From contig LUCM01000691.1 of NCBI GenBank assembly GCA_008360955.1, positions 49,161 to 113,160 on the forward strand: a DNA stretch of 64,000 nt. Reading direction: 5' to 3'. The DNA comes from Fasciolopsis buskii. Taxonomy: Eukaryota > Platyhelminthes > Trematoda > Plagiorchiida > Fasciolidae. Numbering within the stretch: position 1 is the stretch's first letter; every line of letters begins with the position of its first letter. Of the stretch, positions 57,822 to 64,000 are shown in pieces. Under the pieces are notes generated by a model. The model was given only the letters and a program-made list of their open reading frames with translations, did no database searches and was not told the origin of the DNA. The position numbers and the translations under genes were made by a program.

Positions 57822-57830
57822 CTTAGCACA

Positions 57831-60059
57831 CAATTTGATGCAGTCTAGGCCACTTCCTAAATTATTTCGAAATTATGTCAAAACTATTCGGAAATGTTAT
57901 TCAACTGACTGATTGAGATCTCGTTTGCATAGGCCTGAAGCGTAATCCGTCTTACACGCGCGAATTTGTGCATGAGTCTCGTAAGGTGCACTGATTATCT
58001 ATGTACTGCTCTAAAATCTGGCATGACCTTACTCAGTTCCGAGATTTTTTATATGGTTCCGAGATAATGCGGGAAATTATGTAGTTCTCCTCCAGGGCAA
58101 ATGAGAGTTTAACAAAAGCAGATTTTTCGGCTACGTGGGAGGTCCGTCCAACTAAGCTGTTTTTGTAAAGGAATATCTTTGCACAGTGGCTTCTTCTTTC
58201 GTCTGGCAAGATCGTCTTAACGACAGATGTGAAGAACTCCGTAGTTGGTCAGAAACTGATTAGACACTGTAAATGAAGACCTAGGAAACACCATTTTCCT
58301 GTTGTATGTATAGATTAAAACAGTCGTTGAATTTACAATGAATCCTTCTCCATTTATTTGAAGCATATTACCTTGACATGAAGAACTTGAGATTGACAAA
58401 AGCCAAGAGTTTTATTCTGGTGAACTTGCCGAAAAATTTCCTGTTCAGCCACTGAGTTTGATACAGTATCGAACACGATCTGAGTGATCTGGTCAATACT
58501 ATTTGGGCCAAACGTGGAAAGTCAATGACTCCCGTTGGATTTTAATTCTATGTCCAGAGAGAAAGGAGCTATTCATTGCGGATAACAAAAATCACTATTT
58601 TGACATTATAATTCCTGGAAAATCTTGTCTATTGGAACTCAAGGTGAACATTTTCAACAGTTTCTTGGGGTTATGCTTTTCTCGGTATTCACTAGATGCG
58701 AGATAATTCCATATTACTATTGCGACATAGAAGCAAAGTAAAAAACCAATTTGAGACTAATGCGAAAATCAGTTGAAAGTCTTGGATTATTGGCGGTACA
58801 CGTCAAGTTGTCGATGCCAGGCCAGGGACGACACTATACTTGATCTAACGAGATGTCTTTTGGCTCAAGGTCACTCCGACTTTCGGTTTTGTGGTTCCCG
58901 TTTCTCTTCACCCCACCCCATGCAGTGAAATCCATTGGCTATGGGGTATGCCACTTCTACCGCACTCGTATTTCCAACATTACAAAAAGCATCACTTTCC
59001 AAGTTACCGGTAATAGTACAGGTAGAAACGATGACCACCACGCTTTTCGTTTTTCTGGATCATTGCTGTTCACACAGAGCTCATTATTGTCATGTTGGTA
59101 CCGCACGATTTGAGATTCGAAATGATGTATGTAATTTAGTTTATGCGATGAGCCAATGGAGAGCGCATTTATTTTGTTCCTTTGTGTAATGGTGCTCTAA
59201 AAGTGAAACGCATTATCAGATTCTGTACTGCGCACGCAGGTGAACGGGCATATCGTACGTATGACTGGGGGCCAAACTTCTCACCCTGGAATTCAAATGA
59301 ACTGTGGCGAAAGCAGAATGAGAAACGATCAATAACCCAAGTGTAAATTCTTTGTTGTCAGCGCATGGGCCAGCTTGTTTATGAATTGGTCAGGTGACAG
59401 CAATCTTTTTCGTTGTTTCGTCTCTGTCCATAGTCATTTATTAAAATGCACCATTTTGGGGAATTGTATGACTGCATCATTCATAGCACGTAGAATAAAA
59501 ATGCATGGTTTCCTACGCACACCCTCGTACTCACTAAGTTCGCTTGATCATAACCCCATTTATATTGTCTTGTGTTTTGTCTTGTCTAAAGATCCATTCA
59601 TACTAACAGATTGATATTGAATTCACAATTATCCTAGCTATACGAGTGTGACGTCAGCAACAAAGTTCACTTTTTCCATACAAAATACGAAATACTTGGA
59701 CCAGCAAAATAAGAGAACTGATGTCGCAACCTATCGATCGCACTCAGCCACTTCGCGTAATATCTCCAACCTTTCAATACGAAAACCGAGTATATCCCAC
59801 TCCGGACATGTAACTTGTTCACTCGGACCACACTACCGAGAGATCAAGGGAGCTGAAAGGCCCAATCCAGCCCATCCTGTGTCGTCTAGTCAGCAAGCTC
59901 TGAAAATCATGACAACATGTCCAAACTCATCGTGGATGACGAGACTTCCAGATCACACTCGAACAAACCTTAGGGGATGGCGGCATTCAAACACCGTGGA
60001 TTTTTGCTTTTATTTCTCAGTTTCCAACCGCTGCGATGCGCAATCGACTTTTATGACTA
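57831..60059. other. No recognisable gene
   Basis: Frames at 58853-59189 (two, 84-86 codons), 59375-59614 (79 codons) and 59648-60064 (138 codons, plus, Ser/Thr-rich). The last ends just before the RTE fragment. None has a recognised domain. Confidence 0.35.
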
Positions 60060-60698
60060 ACTAGAGTTGAGGAATCTAGTATTAGGTGCCATTTCTGAGA
60101 ACACTTTATCTCAGCGTATGAAACTTAGTATACTATGCTTGTTGGGTCACGTGTTGCGTATGGCGAACACTCGTCTATTAAGTCGTACTCTATTTCCCGT
60201 TACTTCCACCGAGTGGAAGATGCCATCTACAGGTCGACAGATTATATAGGAGCGTGAAATGAGAAAAGTTTCAGTGAACTTCCGTGCCTCATGTTCGGTC
60301 CAAAACACCTGCCAATCAGTTAACTGAAAACACTGAAGAATATGGCAGCGAATTGTGAACAGTGGAGATTGCGTTGTGAATTTCTGTCAAATCAGAACGG
60401 TCGAAATTGTGCCTCTGTACAGTTAAACTGTATTCCACATACTGGTTGAAACCATACTGTTTTCTTTTCTCGTTCATGCAAATCTCGCTCAGTACCGTTC
60501 ATTACGAACGAGTAACTCGGTGAAAATGGCAGCCGTCATTGGGGCTTGCACGACAGATTAACGCTGGAGGTAACGGTGAGGCGGGCAATGATTAGGATGA
60601 TGATCATGATTTGCATTGCTAAAGATGATTTTCAGGGGTGATTCGGATGGCGTTACTGGCCATGACGCTGGTATTGACGACTCCGCTGATGATGATTG

Positions 60699-60745
<47 letters not shown>

Positions 60746-60760
60746 CGAATGACTGTGATT
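60060..60760 (+). mobile_element. RTE-type LINE, 3' end and GAT tail
   Basis: 60067-60249 reads MRNLVLGAISENTLSQRMKL then LLGHVLRMANTRLLSRTLFP and TEWKMPSTGRQII, the block C-terminal to the RT in RTE-type LINEs. A shifted frame carries EMRKVSVNF and ends near LKNMAANCEQW at 60330-60355. The 3' UTR (60360-60590) shares ctgtacagttaaactgtatt, a gcagccgtcattggggctt segment and other blocks with the copies at 27.5 and 40.0 kb, then runs into GAT triplets. The 5' part, including the RT palm, is missing. Confidence 0.85.
60676..60745 (+). repeat. (GAT)n tract after RTE 3' end
   Basis: About 65 bases of GAT triplets, with looser GAT-rich sequence continuing to about 61035. The overlapping Asp-rich (109 codons), Met-rich and Ile-rich frames are direct readings of the triplets and not genes. 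Confidence 0.92.
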
Positions 60761-61634
60761 GCCATGATGCTGTTGCTGATGAGATTGATTCCGATGATAG
60801 TGGCTCGGATGATGGTGATGAGGTTCATCATTGTGAGTGTCACGCTGAGGGTCCTAAAGACTATTCGGACGATGATGATGATTATGATTTTAAGGAGGAT
60901 GATGAAGTTAAAGTGATTCGAATAATGATGATGGCGATGATTTGAGTAACGATGATGACCATATTTCGGTTAATAAAGGTGTTGGTGACGCAGAGCACGA
61001 CCAAAATGATGATGGTGATGATAATGATGATGTGGGACTATTGAAATGGTAGAATTACGGTGGTATGTAACCTACCGATTCGGCAGAGTTTGTGAAATAT
61101 GCCGAAAAATTCAACGGTGAAATATCGTTGAAATTTATTAAGCATGTGATCAGGCTCGTTCTTGTTCCTCGCAACTGAATTGCTAGGTACTGATTTGTAA
61201 TAACAAATGAATATTATTATTTCTTTTCTTTGCGGTCCCCATAATCTTTTACACTGTTAACATGAGAATCAACCACTCAAGGGGAGGGGCGTATTTTGGC
61301 CTTACATAGGTTTATGCGATTACAATGAATACCACTGCGTTCATATGACATGCCATCAAACAGATTAAAGCTAATCAGTCTTACTTGGAATCGATTTCAT
61401 CTTTTCTATCCTACTAAACCCTATTTTCACTGCCTGAGATTCTCTGTTGAGAAACTTGATACTGCACAGTTTAACAAACATGCTTGTTGATAGTGATTGA
61501 CAATCACACCATTGCACCACTCAATATCACATCAGAATCATGTGCTATGCAAATTTATGCGGGGTGTAAAATTCCAGTGACAGGTAAGAGCCGCATATCA
61601 CTAGATGATGATTTTCGATAGCCGACCGAGAGCT
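60761..61634. other. GAT-rich decay zone, then no feature
   Basis: 60761-61035 is imperfectly GAT-rich. 61036-61634 shows nothing recognisable. Confidence 0.45.
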
Positions 61635-61725
61635 TGCCCGGTTGGTTAAATGACTAATTCGTTCGACTCAAAATGGTTCATCCCAGATTTACATCCCATT
61701 AAGGGTGCAGTTGATTTTCACCGTT
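61632..61725 (+). repeat. SINE family A head, degenerate
   Basis: gcttgcccggttggttaaat and gactaattcgttcgactcaa align with the family A head (gcctgcccggtagcgtattg and ggcgttcgactcagaatcg). The B box is mutated and the body is not recognisable. Just downstream, 61735-61775 (agactttttggtgctgagct) resembles the outer PLE arm at 32480-32500. Confidence 0.5.
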
Positions 61726-62384
61726 TTACAGGGTTCCAAAGACTTTTTGGTGCTGAGCTGGGCATTGATGGTAGTATCGACGACCTTGTTCTCATTTTTT
61801 CTTTGCCTTATCGCTTCACAAATTATAGTGTTGTTTCTACCCGAACAGGTAGGCTTTCTTGAGACCTTTTATCTCTACTCTTGTTTTCAATGAGTTAACA
61901 CACTAACAACCAGGAGTGTAGATATATGCTTGCATGATTGTACGCTTCGCGGAGTTCGTGCCATACGGAAACCATTCATGCCCGATGTGGATCCCATCCT
62001 CCTTATTTTGAAGATGCCTCAGATCGGTGTGACAGGGAACTCTCGCCCACACTAACCCTTATCTTTGATCCTATTCACGTGAACACGCAAATTCAGTCAC
62101 AGACCTGTGTGCCCAACATTCACTTGCTGATCCCCCCACCACACACACACACCCACCCGCTCGATACAAGAGTCGCTGAAATCTGTCTTATCTTTACTGG
62201 TACACACTAGAGCACATTCACTTTTTCTCCTTTATATTGATTCCCAGAGACGTATAGTGCCACAGTCATGCTCACTTGTCCACGGCAGTTATCTCACTGA
62301 CCTGGAATCATAAAACACACATCTATACATCCGATATGGCCTATATTTTATCCAGTTAGGGTGGGAAATCCATTCACCGACCAG
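61726..62384. other. No recognisable gene; short CA run
   Basis: 62133-62155 is a CA run. Frames at 61650-61893 and 61938-62210 (62-90 codons) have no motif. Confidence 0.4.
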
Positions 62385-62560
62385 TGCTGGCCAAACGGGT
62401 AAGGTCGTGGCGTTTGGACGTGAGGGTTGCAGGTTTGAATCCTCCCACCGCCGGTCAACTTCCCCACAGGGCAGTCACCTGTTGTCTGCAGCCCTCTTCC
62501 TGAAAATCATTTGCATTGTTATTTTATTAGTGAAAGAAATAGAAGTCAGAGGTTAATAAA
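62385..62560 (+). repeat. tRNA-derived SINE, family B (full copy)
   Basis: Head GTGCTGGCCAAACGGGTAAG (A box) then gtcgtggcgtttggacgtga, the B box GGTTTGAATCC (62432-62442), tcccaccgccggtcaacttc, a body with ctgtctgcagccctcttcct, and the tail gaaaatcatttgcattgtta followed by a ttttattagtgaaagaaat run. This is the reference for family B in this window. Confidence 0.82.
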
Positions 62561-63902
62561 AAATATTTAACCAAAAACGATTCAGAGACGGTGAAATATG
62601 ACATAACCTGAGAACGGGACAGGTTTACTTAGCGAAGATTGTTCCACTCGTATCAATCGAAAGTACTAATGATATTTGTGATAAGTTTGATGAATTTTTT
62701 GTTCACCATTACCCATACGCACACAACGTAATCTTTCTTCAAAACTTCACTTGCATGATATGAACATCCACCCATGCAAAACAAACGGGATCTCTCACCA
62801 ATGTTCACGCCGACGTAAACAGCAATCACGTAGTGACTGACCATTAAGAAATTCTCCTAGCTACAAACCGAGGCAAATTTATGGTTGGAAATCCCAATCT
62901 CTCACTCCACCCCTTTACTTCATTCTTCAATCATTTATTTTTTCTTCCTATCCCTGGTTTCTTCTGTAGGTCAACAACTGATTGTCACATGTCTGAAAGA
63001 ATTCATTGATCAAGTTGAGCTTCGGTTTTCTGGACGCATCCACACCCGTGCACACACACAAACCAACGCCGATTTCAGAAGGGTTGTGTAAACCATCCAA
63101 ACTTATCTCAGTGGATAGTGGTCCAAAATTTATCGTGATCAAGGCGGAAAGTAGCACCCCGTAAGTATAGGCATTCAAATAACTGCACCTTTGAGATCAA
63201 ATATTATGCTAACGTGTTGTTAACAGTCACGTGACCGGATGAGGTAAAACAAACATGCGTGCTGAAGAGTAGTAAGTGAAGCAAAAAATATTTTAGGGCG
63301 CTAGTTTCCCTAAAAAAACGCCACGCAGACGATGCTTTGGTACGTGGGCAACTTTCAAATTTGTTTGGTCAGCAACTGGACAGAAAAACCTGTCATTGCT
63401 GTCGTTAGCCTGTTTGCTGGTTGATATAACATTTGGTCTACCTAATATTTCATTCAATATGGACGGAAACTAGATGGAAATCTATCGGACCAGACCTACA
63501 TTAACGGCAAAAATGCCAAAATAATATCGAGGTTTTCTTCCCGGGGAATGAAACGTAAAACTCGTCCACCAGAAAAAAGAAAAAACCGTGTAGATGAAAA
63601 TAAATCGTCGAAAATCTTACAATTCAAATGGGCTGTATTTCGTTAAATATCTCCTGAAAAACCCGGTTAGAAATGCACAGTAAATTAATGTGTAAGATGC
63701 CCAAGGAATATCAGAGAGAACAAGGTAAAAACAAGAGAGATAAAAAGCCACATTGAGAAAAGAGAAAAATAGAATGAAAAAAGAGTTCGAGAAAACGACA
63801 TGGAGATAAGAAAGAAAAGTCGATAATAAGGGACTGAAAAAATAAACCAAGGGATAAATCAGAACAAATATAAAAACATAAAAAGCAGTAGCAAGCAGTA
63901 TC
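62561..63902. other. No supported gene; purine-rich end
   Basis: 63600-63890 is A/G-rich on the plus strand and creates a 127-codon hydrophobic minus frame reaching the window edge. The hydrophobicity (many Phe/Leu/Tyr) follows from the base composition. Frames at 62653-62844 and 62885-63178 lack motifs. Confidence 0.4.
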
Positions 63903-64000
63903 TGGATGAGTGAACAAAATTTGCCCGGGAGCACACGACCGGTTTGGCGGTTATTGTCGCTCGTCCGGTATGCGTACCCGGTGCTCTCTCGTCCAAACAT
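63903..64000 (+). repeat. Interspersed repeat family F, copy 2 (cut by window end)
   Basis: tggatgagtgaacaaaattt, gcccgggagcacacgaccgg, tttggcggttattgtcgctc and gtccggtatgcgtacccggt match 36835-36945 in the same orientation. It probably continues past the window. Confidence 0.75.

Larger units (their letters stand above)
57085..57830 (+). mobile_element. Penelope-like element fragment flanked by opposed hammerhead motifs
   Basis: Comprises the minus-strand hammerhead-like motif (57098-57162), a GIY-YIG coding remnant (57200-57596), a 3' UTR-like stretch and a plus-strand hammerhead-like motif (57764-57821). This inverted layout parallels the 32.4 kb element although the sequences differ. No reverse transcriptase is left, so the copy is internally or 5' truncated. 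Confidence 0.75.

Noticed and set aside
60616..60945. Asp-rich 109-codon frame as an acidic protein
   Set aside because: It is a translation of the GAT tail of an RTE LINE; Met-rich and Ile-rich frames arise from the same triplets.
63617..64000. 127-codon hydrophobic minus-strand frame at the window end
   Set aside because: It begins inside repeat family F and continues through A/G-rich low-complexity DNA; the hydrophobic run is compositional.

Overview
The window reads as a piece of nuclear genome from a metazoan, most likely a digenean flatworm (trematode). This is inferred from the mix of elements, not from any single-copy gene: Penelope-like elements (PLEs) with GIY-YIG endonuclease remnants and hammerhead-like motifs, an RTE-type and a CR1/Jockey-type LINE, a Gypsy integrase relic, and several tRNA-derived SINE families in AT-rich DNA. 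There are no operons and no bacterial-type coding density. Open frames are short (163 codons at most) and mostly coincide with repeats or low-complexity DNA. No conserved host protein was recognised, so the window is probably intergenic or intronic. Layout: 0-10 kb holds SINE copies, a copy of a ~300 bp repeat (family C), a purine-rich Gag-like relic and a rearranged PLE fragment (6.4-7.2 kb). 10-22 kb is largely featureless, with two unassigned open frames (12.3 and 18.2 kb), TA microsatellites, SINEs and a palindrome of two hammerhead-like half motifs (21.0 kb). 22.7-28.4 kb has three more family C copies, a PLE GIY-YIG relic and a minus-strand RTE 3' end. 32.4-33.7 kb is a PLE whose ~340 bp flanking arms are inverted and, by eye, identical. 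34.1-35.0 kb is a dead Gypsy integrase. 39.9-45.4 kb is the densest part: a minus-strand RTE 3' end with an (ATC)n tail, then a CR1-like LINE carrying ORF1-like, APE endonuclease and reverse transcriptase remnants, interrupted by a SINE cluster bounded by a 12 bp target-site duplication. 45.5-57 kb is sparse. 57.0-57.8 kb is another PLE with hammerhead-like motifs facing each other on both sides. 60.1-60.8 kb is a plus-strand RTE 3' end running into a (GAT)n tract. The window ends in a second copy of a repeat first seen at 36.8 kb. The elements do not form a pathway; they record retrotransposition. RTE and PLE enzymes act in cis on their own RNAs, the SINEs depend on LINE machinery, and every coding remnant here is broken by stops or frameshifts. 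The most interesting theme is the set of about eight hammerhead-like self-cleaving RNA motifs, several in head-to-head pairs around PLE bodies. One of them (minus strand, about 57.1 kb) keeps the whole conserved core.
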